Shown here: in pieces, positions 51,344 to 59,981 of the stretch
How the letters are laid out: every line of letters begins with the position of its first letter
How positions within the stretch are numbered: position 1 is the stretch's first letter
Source: Nostoc sp. NIES-4103
GTDB lineage: Bacteria; Cyanobacteriota; Cyanobacteriia; Cyanobacteriales; Nostocaceae
DNA: 64,000 nt
Direction of reading: 5' to 3'
Assembly: GCF_002368335.1 (NCBI RefSeq)
Contig: NZ_AP018288.1
Location: 7,212,371-7,276,370 of the forward strand
Translations under genes and position numbers: made by a program
Notes under the pieces: model-generated
Database searches by the model: none
What the model saw: the letters and a program-made list of their open reading frames with translations, nothing else
Told to the model about the DNA's origin: nothing

Positions 51344-52546
51344 TCATTGCAATTGCAACTGTCCAAAAACTTTCTGGTTTTTCTGGCTAGAAATACGAAC
51401 AGAATAGCCTTTTTTCAGGTTTATGTGCGGTGTCCACTCATAAACCCCATCGCTAGCGGTGCTTTCAGATATATTTTGGACAAGTTTCTCACCATCGTAC
51501 AACTTAATTGTGACTTCGCCATCCAGATTATCTCGCCACAATATTAAATAAGGTTGATTTTTTTCCAGCAGTACTTTACCAACAGGCTGACTGACAAAGA
51601 TATGTGAGGCAATTGGCTTTTTGCTTTTTCTGCGGAATCCCAGATAATGAGGTAAGTGACGAAAGGTAGGATTTGCTTCTAGATTAGCCAGTTGAGGAAC
51701 GATAATGTTTCTTCTTTGGGAATTAAATAGATAAGTTGAGCGACCGCCGTCAACCGTGATGATATCTCCTTTCACTCCCAATTTGCGTAATAAATCGGCT
51801 GCTTCATCCAGTGTTGCTGAGTTTACAGTCATAATCAGCAATAGTTCATTGCCTTTTACACCATCTTTACCCAAAGTACCGATCAGTTGGTACTTATTTG
51901 CTGGATTTTTAGCTAATACATTCGCCGGATGGTCACTATATTTATAAGTGACTATGGCATTTTTCACATTCTTTTGATTGAGAGGCGCACCAGTAACAGG
52001 ATTGTAATCGGTAATGTATGCTTGCTTGTCATCCCAAACCAAAGCCTTGAGGCGAACTGTACGGTAATACTGATTTTTTGGCTGTCTGACAGGCCCATAG
52101 GGACTATTTCCACCAGTGATGACTACATCATTTAATTTAATGGGAAAAGATAACTGTGTACTGGATTGGTACTGCTCAAAAAAAGAACAGTTGATGATGG
52201 AAAAAATATCATTCCTGTAAAGTGCTTGGTATTCTTCAGCAACTTTTGAAAATAACTTATTCTGAAAAAATGGGCTGTAATATTTACCTTCGCCTTTGTA
52301 ATATTTACCTTGATCTAAACCCATATTATCAACCTCTCCAATGAGTTGGTCTATGTGCATTTTACGCAGGTCGATAATTTGTAAATAAGCTTCGTTACCA
52401 TTATTTAATTGTTTTTTATATAAAGCTGCACCATCTATGACATGAAGCGGCTGATAGGTAGATAAAGGATTAGAGGCTTGGGCAATTAATAAGCTGCTGA
52501 CGAGCGTTACTAAGAAAGAAAAGAAGATGATTACAGCATTCATCAA
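51344..52546 (-). CDS. Secreted phosphodiester glycosidase-like (NAGPA domain) protein
   Basis: 400 residues. A signal peptide (AVIIFFSFLVTLVSSLLIAQAS) precedes a NAGPA/DUF2233-type domain: LQIIDLRKMHIDQLIGEVD, IINCSFFE, VVITGGNSPYGPVR, LIGTLGKDGVKGNELLLIMTV and the family core DIITVDGGRSTYLFN. NAGPA relatives cleave GlcNAc-1-phosphodiesters; here the usual DGGGS is DGGRS. Residues from about 300 form a C-terminal beta-domain (LFVSQPVG-type start, NQPYLILWRDNLDGEVTIKLYDGEKLV). The true substrate is unknown. The gene runs in the same direction as the DhaM fusion, 138 bp upstream, without strong evidence for an operon. Confidence 0.82.
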   Translation of the reverse strand: MMNAVIIFFSFLVTLVSSLLIAQASNPLSTYQPLHVIDGAALYKKQLNNGNEAYLQIIDLRKMHIDQLIGEVDNMGLDQGKYYKGEGKYYSPFFQNKLFSKVAEEYQALYRNDIFSIINCSFFEQYQSSTQLSFPIKLNDVVITGGNSPYGPVRQPKNQYYRTVRLKALVWDDKQAYITDYNPVTGAPLNQKNVKNAIVTYKYSDHPANVLAKNPANKYQLIGTLGKDGVKGNELLLIMTVNSATLDEAADLLRKLGVKGDIITVDGGRSTYLFNSQRRNIIVPQLANLEANPTFRHLPHYLGFRRKSKKPIASHIFVSQPVGKVLLEKNQPYLILWRDNLDGEVTIKLYDGEKLVQNISESTASDGVYEWTPHINLKKGYSVRISSQKNQKVFGQLQLQ

Positions 52547-52613
52547 TATTTTTTTAATAAATCTTAGGTAATACCAATTATATATTATAGCAGTTATAAA
52601 TTGAGGAACAATG

Positions 52614-52640
52614 TTCCCGACTTCTCAAAGAAGTCGGGAA
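52614..52640. repeat. TTCCCGACTTCT palindrome
   Basis: TTCCCGACTTCT and AGAAGTCGGGAA pair over 12 bp around CAA. It is a variant of the GATCCCCGACTT palindromes at 19338 and 36632 and lies downstream of the dsbA-like gene. Confidence 0.8.
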
Positions 52641-52692
52641 TATTAAGCTTTAATAAATTAAACAAGTCTAATTTAAATAATTTGTTAGCTGA

Positions 52693-53508
<816 letters not shown>

Positions 53509-53889
53509 ATTTATCAGCCCTGAAACCCACTATTGGCGGTATGACAAAATTCTTACTTACTGAAAATAAAAACTAAGTAAGTCAGCGATAAAAATTCAAT
53601 GTATATAAATAATTCTCAGTTTTTGAAATAGGTTACAGAACAATTTATCGCAACAGATATGTTATTTGTTTCCCATGTTTGTTTGTTTGATTTTTTGATT
53701 AATTAATATGATTTTTATGAGTCAATTTCAACTGGGAGCATCCCAAGTTTGCAAATTTATTAACATAAAACTAGTTATTGCGAAGGTTGCGAAGCAGAAT
53801 GTAGGCTCTTCGAGCTAACACTTTATTTCATAACACTTGCAATGACAAAATATGTTTTTACACATTTGGGATGCTCCCATTTCAACTTA
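53509..53889. other. Intergenic, part of duplicated cassette, with MITE
   Basis: Positions 53623-53733 (TTTGAAATAGGTTACAGAAC onward) are similar to 57926-58028 upstream of the SBBP gene, showing that the duplication extends beyond the small secreted genes. A 145-bp MITE (53734-53878) has inserted between this homologous DNA and the stop codon of the peritrophin-like gene. Confidence 0.75.
53734..53878. mobile_element. MITE with 13-bp TIRs and 9-bp target duplication
   Basis: GGGAGCATCCCAA (53734-53746) is the exact inverse of TTGGGATGCTCCC (53866-53878). ATTTCAACT flanks both ends (53725-53733 and 53879-53887). The paralogous locus has a single ATTTAAACT at 58020-58028, an empty site that confirms the insertion boundaries. 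There is no coding capacity. Confidence 0.92.
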
Positions 53890-54180
53890 TCACTCCTTTG
53901 GTGTACAACCTGAGTCTTCAGGTATATCACAAACTTCTAAAACAGCATTGAAGTATGTTCCAGGGGCACATGGCATAAGTATAGGGACTCCTCGCTCACA
54001 TTTATAGTAAACGTCACATTTTGTCTCATGAGGAAGAAATGTAACAATGTCATCTACACCATCATAAACAGGGCAAGATACTGTTGGTAATTCTTCTGCC
54101 TGGGCTGTGTTCAGCAAGAGTCCTGAGACAGCTACAATTACTAGAAAAGCAGAAATCACAGCTGACAAAAATTTCTTCAT
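53890..54180 (-). CDS. Small secreted peritrophin-A/CBM14-like protein, copy A
   Basis: 96 residues. A signal peptide of about 28 residues (SAVISAFLVIVAVSGLLL, ending AQA) releases a mature peptide with six cysteines, C36, C55, C61, C71, C84 and C92. The spacing C-x18-C-x5-C-x9-C-x12-C-x7-C, with CDVYYKC, GVPILMPC and CAPGTYFN, matches the chitin-binding type 2 (peritrophin-A, CBM14) domain known mainly from arthropods and other animals. The protein should therefore be a tiny exported disulfide-rich binder of chitin or related GlcNAc glycans. It is divergent from an EF-hand gene, and a paralogue lies at 58031-58312. The family call is by pattern; the ligand is inferred. Confidence 0.8.
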   Translation of the reverse strand: MKKFLSAVISAFLVIVAVSGLLLNTAQAEELPTVSCPVYDGVDDIVTFLPHETKCDVYYKCERGVPILMPCAPGTYFNAVLEVCDIPEDSGCTPKE

Positions 54181-54764
54181 CTGAATTTAACTCCTTATTG
54201 CTTGAAGTATTGCTACAAATTACCCGTTAACTTATTCGTGCTTGCAAGCTTTAATTGTTCTTGTCTAGCATCAAGAATACATATGTTAGCTTGACAAAGC
54301 AAGTAGTGTAACGTAAATTTACTTAAAATAAAAGCAAAAAATTTGCTATCACTCAAGTTTAGTTATTTAATTACAATCCTATAATCATTGCAACCCACAG
54401 GTCAGTTACTCCACTGAGGAAGCCACTGTGCGATCGCACTCTGCAAACAGCTTTGTGGCGTGAAACTTCTATGTACCCGTCACTACCTTTCCTTAATCTC
54501 TTTTTAATCACTATGAGGAAATCAAAATAGCATCCTTAACCTGAAGTTTAGATCAAATCATAAATTGAGCGATCGCTGTCCAATCAAGTGAATCAAACGT
54601 CAGCCCTAAAGCAAACGCCATTCTAAAAAAAAGCTTAAATAAGGAAGTAATTAACCCAGATTTGGTATTCTTTTTGATATTTCCCAAAAATTAGAAGTTG
54701 TACCAAGTTTCTGGTATTTGTTGGAATTAAAAATAACAATTAATTTTTGCCAAGGTGTATAAAT
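54181..54764. other. Divergent control region, copy A
   Basis: Highly similar to 58313-58380 plus 58763-59251 in copy B. Shared blocks include TTACCCGTTAACTTATTCGT, the HIP1-containing GCCACTGTGCGATCGCAC, GGCGTGAAACTTCTATGTA and TTAATCACTATGAGGA. It should hold promoters for the peritrophin-like gene (minus) and the EF-hand gene (plus). The TACCA dyad at 54701-54716 lies near the plus-strand start. Confidence 0.7.
54701..54716 (+). promoter_or_regulatory. TACCA-N6-TGGTA dyad upstream of EF-hand gene A
   Basis: TACCA-AGTTTC-TGGTA ends exactly 48 nt before the ATG at 54765. The same dyad at the same distance is found before the two other EF-hand genes, which suggests a conserved operator or UTR element. 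Confidence 0.65.
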
Positions 54765-55310
54765 ATGATATCTGAACTACTAAAAAATAAATTGGCAGTT
54801 TTTTTTCAAGCCATAGATGTAGATAAAAGCGGATTTGTAGAGCTAGAAGATTTTGATCACATTACTGCTAATTTTGCACGCATACGTGGTTGGGAACCTG
54901 GTTCCTCTGATTATGAACAGCTGCGTAATCAGCTACTACTTTTGTGGGAAAACTATTGGCTTAGTGCCGATCTTAATAAAGACAACAAAATTCATTTAGA
55001 TGAATTTCTGGAAAATTGCAATAAACAATTTATTGTAGATAATGACTCTTCAGCAGCAGCTTGGGAGCAGTCGATGGTGACTTTGTTCAATATTATAGAT
55101 ATAGATGGAGACGAAAAAATTGCTTTAGAAGAATACAAGCAGTTTCTTACGGCATATGGTTTAAACACTAGTGGGTACGAAGAAATTTTTCAAAAACTTG
55201 ATGTCAACGGAGACGGTTATATTTCTAAACAAGAATATTTACAGCTGATCAAAGAATACTGTGGCGATAACCCAGAAGCTCCCGGAAACTTGTTGTTTGG
55301 TTATTACTAA
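54765..55310 (+). CDS. Four-EF-hand calcium-binding protein, copy A
   Basis: 181 residues from the ATG at 54765 (AAGGTG about 8 bp upstream); a TTG six codons earlier is unlikely since the paralogues lack it. Four EF-hand loops are visible: DVDKSGFVELED, DLNKDNKIHLDE, DIDGDEKIALEE and DVNGDGYISKQE. The overall order, with FARIRGW after loop 1 and a tail ending PGNLLFGYY, is that of the sarcoplasmic-calcium-binding/calerythrin group. No signal peptide, so a cytosolic Ca2+ buffer or sensor is expected. It is divergent from peritrophin-like gene A. It lacks the tandem duplicate seen in copy B. Confidence 0.92.
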   Translation: MISELLKNKLAVFFQAIDVDKSGFVELEDFDHITANFARIRGWEPGSSDYEQLRNQLLLLWENYWLSADLNKDNKIHLDEFLENCNKQFIVDNDSSAAAWEQSMVTLFNIIDIDGDEKIALEEYKQFLTAYGLNTSGYEEIFQKLDVNGDGYISKQEYLQLIKEYCGDNPEAPGNLLFGYY

Positions 55311-55793
55311 ATTATTGCTAAAAGTTTTTGAGATAGCCTAGAGATGTTCTAACGGAATATCTTTAGAGACAATGAATCAAAGATGATTTATGAAGTAAAA
55401 CTTAAATTGTAGTGGCGTGTCAAGGCTAAAATGTTGCAATAGATTTTCTTGTGGGGCGGGTAAGATACTCGCCAATCACGGACGGGCGAGACGCCCATCC
55501 CACAAGAGTTTATTAATGCACTAAATTAGCTGAAACATTCCATTAGCGACTGTCTTAAAAGTCAAGCGATCGCTAATAAAAAAGAGGTGGTGGAAACATT
55601 GATACAACTGAGGAACGCTGCGTTAGATTCGGCGGTGTCTGGTACGAGCATGAAGAATAGTCTCATACCATTTCACGAAATTCTTGATGCAAATGATTTT
55701 TCTTTCTCCCCCAGCTTCCCCAGCTTGTCTAAATGCATCAATTTTAAAGTGAAACAGTATTACCCCGCACCAGACACTCCGCTTGAAACCTAT
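55311..55793. other. Intergenic with MITE-like repeat
   Basis: About 480 bp between the EF-hand A gene and the 3' end of the SBBP gene. The 55413-55542 block resembles the MITE at 63285-63391. The rest, including a plus frame at 55587-55910, shows no gene character. Confidence 0.55.
55413..55542. mobile_element. MITE-like repeat related to 63285-63391
   Basis: The left end TGGCGTGTCAAGGCTAAAAT matches the left end of the 63285 element at nearly every base. The right end (ATTAGCTGAAACATTCCA) is a weaker inverse. The interior carries a hairpin CTTGTGGG...CCCACAAG (55448-55506) with inner GGCG/CGCC pairing. Confidence 0.5.
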
Positions 55794-57911
55794 TTAAGGA
55801 GAAATCTTGGTAATAAATACATCAGCAGATCCAGCATTAGAACTTTGAAAAGCATTCTTTTTGGGGAAGTTGCTAGAAGCTGTTGCACCTGTAACGTATA
55901 TATTGCCTAAAAGACCTAGAGTTATTGCTCTGCCTTGATCGTAACCACTGCCTCCTAAATAACTGGAAAAAACTAAAGCATTACCTAAAGAATTAATTTT
56001 AGTGACAAAGGCATCTTGTATGCCACCGAATGTCTTTTGGAAAGCATTCTTTTTCGGGAAATTGCTAGAAGCTGTTGTACCTATGATGTATGCATTACCT
56101 AAAGTGTCCACATCTATAGCTGCGCCATTGTCTATGTCACTACCCCCTAAGTAGGTAGAATAGACTAATCCATTTCCCCCTAAGTCTAACTTGGTGACAA
56201 AGGCATCATTTTGACCACCTGAGACATTTTGCAAGGCATTATTCAGCGGAAAGTTAGTAGAATTAGTAGTTCCTACTACATATGCATTGCCTAAAGTGTT
56301 GACAGCTATAGATGTACCATAATCATTGCCACTGCCCCCTAGATAGGTGGAGTAAACTAAATGATCACCGTCTAAATCGAATTTGGTGACAAAGGCATCG
56401 ATTTGACCACCTGCTACACCAACATAGGCGTTTTTGAGTGGCAAGTTACTAGAAGTAGTAGTCCCTGTGACATAAGCGTTGCCTAAACTATTGATAGCTA
56501 TATCAATGGCAACATCGTCACCATTGCCTCCCAAGAAAGTAGAGTAAATTAGAGCATCGCAATTTGGGTTTAACTTCGTCACAAATACGTCAATACCACC
56601 AGCCTTTGTAGTTTGAAAAGCATTTTTTCGTGGAAAGTCACTAGAAGTAGTAGCACCAGTTACATAAGTATTACCTAAAGTGTCTACAACTATTCCGTAA
56701 CTACCTTCACTACCACTACCTCCCAGGTAAGTAGAGTAAGCTAGATGATTACCGGATGGGTTAAGCTTAGTGATAAACCCATCAAGAGATCCGTTCAATG
56801 CACTCTGAAAAGCATTCTTGAGTGGGAAATCGCTAGAAGCTGTAGTACCTGTAATGTATGCATTACCTAAAATATCTACAGCGATAGAACCGCCATAGTC
56901 TGTGTCACTACCTGCAAGGTAAGTCGAGTAAATTAGACCATTACCGTGGGGGTTGAGCTTGGTGACAAACACATCAAAAGCGCCTGCACTAGTACTTTGC
57001 AAGGCATTTTTGCTGGGGAAGTTAGTAGAAGCTGTTTCCCCAATAATGTAAGCATTGCCTAAAGTATCCACGGCTATCTGTTTAGGAACCTCAGCCCCAC
57101 CACTGCCTAAGTAGGTGGAGTACACTATCACAGGGTCGATGACTAATGGTTGCTCGTGGTCATAATTAGCAAGAGCTATCCCTACTTCCTGCTGGTTTGA
57201 TAGTACATAATTCCCTTCTATTAGCTGCTTGTCACCATCTATAATTTGATACACCACTGGCTTGTGTTGTTGTAACACTCCATGAGGGGTGTGCATCAAT
57301 AGCTGTCCCTGTTCATCAATTTGTAGTTGCTGCGCTCCTTCTATCTTCAGCTTGATTAGATTCGGATCTGCCTTTGGTGCAACTATTAAGTCATACTCTA
57401 ATTGTCCTTGATTGCCGTAGTAAACTAAGTCAATACCCGGATATAACGAACTGTACTGCACTTGTGCATATGTCGGTATATCTGTGTGCCATTGTTGGGG
57501 GTTACTACCAACAAAATAGTTAACTTTTCCTGGTAATGGCTGTAATGCTGTTGGCTGAATATTGCTGTTAGTGCCTAGCCATTGTAATTTCAGTTCTGTG
57601 CCTTGGGCAATATTGTTAGACGCAGATAATTGTTGTTTATTTTCTAAATTAGAGAGTGCTAATACTGCTTCTGATTGAGTGAGAAATAATGTATAGCCTT
57701 GACCGCGAGAGAGAAATTTTACCTGCTCGTCAGTTTGACCGAAGTTTGGTTGAAAACTTAAAGGTAAATTACCATAAGCGGTAATTATTGGGGCTGTATT
57801 TGTTGCCTGTAAAGTTGGTGATTGGCTACTGGCAAAGGCTTGCTGATTGCAATTAGACCATAGCAATAGCAATAAACAAAAGCCAGTCACAATTTTTTTT
57901 AAAGTTTGCAT
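55794..57911 (-). CDS. Secreted DUF7948/SBBP-repeat beta-propeller protein
   Basis: 705 residues from the ATG at 57909-57911, chosen because it starts a signal peptide (QTLKKIVTGFCLLLLLWSNC, ending AFA) with AAAGGA upstream. The longer frame to 58001 adds 30 residues without signal character. The N-terminal region (PLSFQPNFGQTDEQVKFLSR, YFVGSNPQQWHTDIPTYAQV, YPGIDLVYYGNQGQLEYDLI) is the DUF7948 domain that precedes SBBP repeats. Seven repeats of about 64 residues follow, each YSTYLGGSG...IAVDTLGNAYVTGTT.SSNFP.KNAFQ...DAFVTKL, enough for a seven-blade propeller. It is exported. It lies directly downstream of peritrophin-like gene B in the same direction, 119 bp apart, and could be cotranscribed. 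Confidence 0.9.
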   Translation of the reverse strand: MQTLKKIVTGFCLLLLLWSNCNQQAFASSQSPTLQATNTAPIITAYGNLPLSFQPNFGQTDEQVKFLSRGQGYTLFLTQSEAVLALSNLENKQQLSASNNIAQGTELKLQWLGTNSNIQPTALQPLPGKVNYFVGSNPQQWHTDIPTYAQVQYSSLYPGIDLVYYGNQGQLEYDLIVAPKADPNLIKLKIEGAQQLQIDEQGQLLMHTPHGVLQQHKPVVYQIIDGDKQLIEGNYVLSNQQEVGIALANYDHEQPLVIDPVIVYSTYLGSGGAEVPKQIAVDTLGNAYIIGETASTNFPSKNALQSTSAGAFDVFVTKLNPHGNGLIYSTYLAGSDTDYGGSIAVDILGNAYITGTTASSDFPLKNAFQSALNGSLDGFITKLNPSGNHLAYSTYLGGSGSEGSYGIVVDTLGNTYVTGATTSSDFPRKNAFQTTKAGGIDVFVTKLNPNCDALIYSTFLGGNGDDVAIDIAINSLGNAYVTGTTTSSNLPLKNAYVGVAGGQIDAFVTKFDLDGDHLVYSTYLGGSGNDYGTSIAVNTLGNAYVVGTTNSTNFPLNNALQNVSGGQNDAFVTKLDLGGNGLVYSTYLGGSDIDNGAAIDVDTLGNAYIIGTTASSNFPKKNAFQKTFGGIQDAFVTKINSLGNALVFSSYLGGSGYDQGRAITLGLLGNIYVTGATASSNFPKKNAFQSSNAGSADVFITKISP

Positions 57912-58030
57912 CAGTCCTTTTTTGAAATATTTTACAGAACATTTTCTAGCAACAGATTTGTGATTTAGCATGATATTGTGTTGGGATTTTTGATGAATCA
58001 ATATGAATTTTAGGAGTCAATTTAAACTTA

Positions 58031-58312
58031 TCACTCCTGTGGTGTACAACCTGAGTCTTGAGGCCAATCACAAACTTCTAAAGTAGCATTGAAGAATGTT
58101 CCAGGGGCACATGGCATAAGTATAGGGACTCCTTGCTGACATCTATAGTAAACGTCACATCTTGTCTGATGAGGAAGATGTTTAACAATGCTAATTTCAT
58201 CAAAAACAGGGCAAACTCCCACTGGTTCTGCCTGGGTTTTGTTAAGCAAGAGACCTGAGACAGCTACAATTACCAGAAAAGCAGAAATCACAAGTAAAAC
58301 AAATTTCTTCAT
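58031..58312 (-). CDS. Small secreted peritrophin-A/CBM14-like protein, copy B
   Basis: 93 residues, clear paralogue of 53890-54180. The signal peptide (VLLVISAFLVIVAVSGLLL) is nearly identical, and the mature part keeps six cysteines (C34, C52, C58, C68, C81, C89) with spacing x17-x5-x9-x12-x7. CDVYYRC, GVPILMPCAPGTFFNATLEVC and the tail DSGCTPQE are conserved between copies, while the stretch between the first two cysteines has diverged. That contrast suggests selection on the fold. Predicted exported chitin/GlcNAc-glycan binder. It is divergent from EF-hand gene B and followed by the SBBP gene. Confidence 0.8.
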   Translation of the reverse strand: MKKFVLLVISAFLVIVAVSGLLLNKTQAEPVGVCPVFDEISIVKHLPHQTRCDVYYRCQQGVPILMPCAPGTFFNATLEVCDWPQDSGCTPQE

Positions 58313-59251
58313 CTGAATTTAACTCCTTGTTGCTTTATGTATTGCTAATTACCCGTTAACTTATTCGTGCTTGCAAGCTTTGCTGTAGAAGAATTTAACT
58401 CTCACCAAGACATAAATTTATTGACGCTACGAATTTTAGATTTTAAATTTTGGATTTTGGATTATTTTTTGATTCAGAGCAACGCCCCTAGTAGGCGGAA
58501 CAAATCTAAAATCTAAAATCCTCAAGCTGCATCACCTTGTGGGTGAAGTAAATCTCAAATCTAAAATCCAAAATCTAAAATTGTTTGACTAATAGCTCAA
58601 TTATAATTTAGTGGATTTAAATGCTTAACATTCCGCTAAAGCGAATTTTATCTATTAGCTTCGGAATGAATTTTGGGGCGGCTATCGTAACTGGTGGAAG
58701 ATATAAGTCAGGCTTTAAAAAGCAGGAGTACATGATTTGCCCCATGATTTTGAAGTTACCGTAATTGTTATTATCTAGCATCAAGAATACATATGTTGGC
58801 TTGACATAGCAAGTAGGATAACGTAAATTTATTTAAAAATAGCAAAAAAATGCTACTACTCAAGACTAATTATTTAGTTACAATCTGATGAGCATTGCAA
58901 CCCACAGGGCAGCTGCTACACTAAGGAAGCCACTGTGCGATCGCACTCTGCTAACACCTTTGAGGCGTGAAACTTCTATGTAACCTTTATTACTTTTTCT
59001 TAATCCCTCTTTAATCACTATGAGGAGATCACAATAGCATTCTTAACCTGAAGTTCAGATCAAATAATCAATTGGGCGATCGCTATCCAATAAAGTGAAT
59101 CCTCCATACTTCAAAAAAGCTGAAAGCAGGAAGTAATCAACTAAAATGTAGTGTTGTTTTTTAATTTTTATCAAAAGTTGGAAATTGTACCAAGCTTATG
59201 GTATTCGTTGAAATGACAAACAAGAATTAATTTTCGTGAGGTATCTAAATC
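58313..59251. other. Divergent control region, copy B, with 380-bp insertion
   Basis: Homologous to 54181-54764 except for an extra block at about 58381-58762. That block contains several AATCTAAAATC/AAATTTTAGATTTT short repeats on both strands, CATCACCTTGTGGGTGAAG and no open frame. Both flanks of the block (CAAGCTTT and AATTGTT) are contiguous in copy A. Promoters of both divergent genes must lie here. Confidence 0.7.
59188..59203 (+). promoter_or_regulatory. TACCA-N6-TGGTA dyad upstream of EF-hand gene B
   Basis: TACCA-AGCTTA-TGGTA, ending 48 nt before the ATG at 59252, as in the other two EF-hand genes. The surrounding AAAAGTTGGAAATT is conserved with copy C. Confidence 0.65.
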
Positions 59252-59797
59252 ATGGCATCTGAACTATTAAATAAAAAAATGGCAGTTCTTTTCCAAGGCT
59301 TAGATGTCGATAAAAACGGATTTGTAGAGCGAGAAGACTTTGATCAAATTACTGCTAATTTTGCGCGGATACGTGGTTGGAAACCTGGTTCATATGATTA
59401 TGAAAATCTGCACAATCAGCTGATATCAATGTGGGAAGATTACTGGATTAATGCCGATATTGATAAAGATAACAAAGTTTCTTTAGATGAATGGATTGAA
59501 AGTTACAGCAAGCAATACGCTGTAGATCAAGACTCTTCAACAGCAGCTTGGCAAGAACCAATGGCGACTTTGTTTGAAGTAATAGACATCGATGATGATG
59601 AGCAAATTTCTGTAGAAGAATACAAACAGTTGCTCACGGCATTTGGTTTTAACGCCAGTGGGTACGAAGAAATTTTTCAAAAACTCGATACCAACGGTGA
59701 CGGTTATATTTCCAAACAAGAGTATTTACAGCTTATAAAAGAATTCTGTGGGGAGAACCCAGAAGCTACTGGAAACTTGTTTTATGGTTATTACTGA
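59252..59797 (+). CDS. Four-EF-hand calcium-binding protein, copy B
   Basis: 181 residues. EF-hand loops are at residues 18-29 (DVDKNGFVERED), 69-80 (DIDKDNKVSLDE), 112-123 (DIDDDEQISVEE) and 146-157 (DTNGDGYISKQE). Loops 2-4 have Glu at position 12, whereas loop 1 has Asp, which may lower affinity or favour Mg2+. The ending ATGNLFYGYY is conserved in all three copies. It is of the sarcoplasmic-calcium-binding/calerythrin type and cytosolic. It is followed 184 bp later by copy C with its own upstream dyad, so the two genes may have separate promoters. Confidence 0.93.
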   Translation: MASELLNKKMAVLFQGLDVDKNGFVEREDFDQITANFARIRGWKPGSYDYENLHNQLISMWEDYWINADIDKDNKVSLDEWIESYSKQYAVDQDSSTAAWQEPMATLFEVIDIDDDEQISVEEYKQLLTAFGFNASGYEEIFQKLDTNGDGYISKQEYLQLIKEFCGENPEATGNLFYGYY

Positions 59798-59917
59798 TAT
59801 TGGTGAGAGTTTTTTTTAGATAGCTGTAGAGATATTTCGACGGAAGGTCTTGAGGACAAATAAAGTAATCAACCTGGATTTGGTATTCTTACTAATTTCA
59901 TCAAAAGTTGGAAATTT

Positions 59918-59933
59918 TACCAAGTTTATGGTA
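59918..59933 (+). promoter_or_regulatory. TACCA-N6-TGGTA dyad upstream of EF-hand gene C
   Basis: TACCA-AGTTTA-TGGTA, ending 48 nt before the ATG at 59982. This is the third instance at identical spacing. Confidence 0.65.
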
Positions 59934-59981
59934 TCTGTTGAAATTAAAATAAGCATTAATTGCTGTAAGGGTGTCTAACTC

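Noticed and set aside
55587..55910. 107-codon plus frame overlapping the SBBP 3' end
   Set aside because: Its second half is antisense to a clear SBBP repeat and the first half has no gene character.
54701..59933. NtcA sites at the TACCA...TGGTA dyads
   Set aside because: NtcA binds GTA-N8-TAC; here arm orientation and spacing are different.
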